From Lacibacter sp. H375 (GTDB taxonomy: Bacteria; Bacteroidota; Bacteroidia; Chitinophagales; Chitinophagaceae), in the NCBI RefSeq assembly GCF_037892425.1, contig NZ_JBBKTT010000002.1, positions 124,001-188,000 on the forward strand: 64,000 nt of DNA, in the 5' to 3' direction. Both the position numbers and the translations under genes were made by a program. This document shows positions 63,935-64,000 of the stretch, in pieces. The notes under the pieces are model-generated. The model was not told where the DNA came from, did no database searches, and worked only from the letters and a program-made list of their open reading frames with translations. Each line of letters begins with the position of its first letter. Position 1 is the stretch's first letter.

Positions 63935-64000
63935 TTAATGCTGCACAACAACCCGTTGAGTCCAGCTATTTCCGGCATTTTTAACCTGTAACAGGTATGT
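63935..64000 (-). CDS. C-terminal end of a T9SS-sorted secreted protein (partial)
   Basis: Only the last 21 residues are inside the window, TYLLQVKNAGNSWTQRVVVQ followed by H and TAA. The Y.L.V..AG....QRVVVQ pattern is the end of a type A T9SS C-terminal sorting domain, which directs proteins through the type IX system and is removed at the cell surface. The functional part of the protein lies beyond 64000. It implies that the organism has a T9SS. Confidence 0.75.
   Translation of the reverse strand, partial: TYLLQVKNAGNSWTQRVVVQH

Overview
The window is a single stretch of a Bacteroidota chromosome, most likely from the Chitinophagaceae. The reasons are two SusC/SusD pairs, a hybrid two-component (HTCS) regulator, a type IX secretion (T9SS) sorting tail at the right edge, AT-rich start regions without Shine-Dalgarno sequences, and a GC content around 40 percent by eye. 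No rRNA, tRNA, CRISPR array, insertion sequence or phage gene was recognised. Species assignment is inference.

Region 1 (1-18240). After the tail of a sugar-responsive regulator and a serine hydrolase, a LacI-type repressor is divergent from a long co-directional cluster. The cluster encodes inositol oxygenase, SusC, SusD, a purple-acid-phosphatase-like enzyme, a membrane acyltransferase (HGSNAT/YeiB-like), a sodium/solute symporter, an (alpha/alpha)-toroid lyase-like protein, a GH92 alpha-mannosidase and mannonate dehydratase (UxuA). A near-perfect LacI-type operator lies in the divergent promoter. The content joins outer-membrane glycan uptake, phosphate release, mannose release and the inositol to glucuronate to 2-keto-3-deoxygluconate route. 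A mannosylated or glucuronosylated inositol-phosphate glycan would fit as substrate; this is a hypothesis.

Region 2 (18262-35632) is a polysaccharide utilisation locus for beta-1,4-galactan (pectic type I galactan). It holds two paralogous SGNH esterases, an HTCS sensor, SusC/SusD, a GH53 endo-galactanase lipoprotein, an unusual GH2-GH53 fusion, and a cytoplasmic-type GH1 glycosidase. Factor-independent terminators divide it into transcription units, and a 22-bp-period direct repeat lies upstream of susC.

Region 3 (35713-37488) holds three small envelope proteins: a YHS-domain protein, a beta-barrel-like protein and a DM13 lipoprotein.

Region 4 (37501-59395) is a large envelope ABC export system with its own regulators. 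An NtrY/NtrB-like kinase and an NtrC-like sigma-54 activator are divergent from an operon of ten genes: membrane-fusion adaptor, a 56-aa membrane peptide, ABC ATPase, six tandem MacB/FtsX-type permeases, a second ATPase with altered motifs, and a TolC-like outer-membrane channel. The promoter region holds two 18-bp near-identical sites 22 bp apart and a sigma-54 -24-like box at the expected distance. This region and region 1 are the best candidates for undescribed systems.

Region 5 (59492-64000) contains a GH29 alpha-L-fucosidase, a YdiJ-like FAD/Fe-S dehydrogenase with a heptanucleotide repeat inside its coding sequence, and the C-terminal end of a T9SS-secreted protein.
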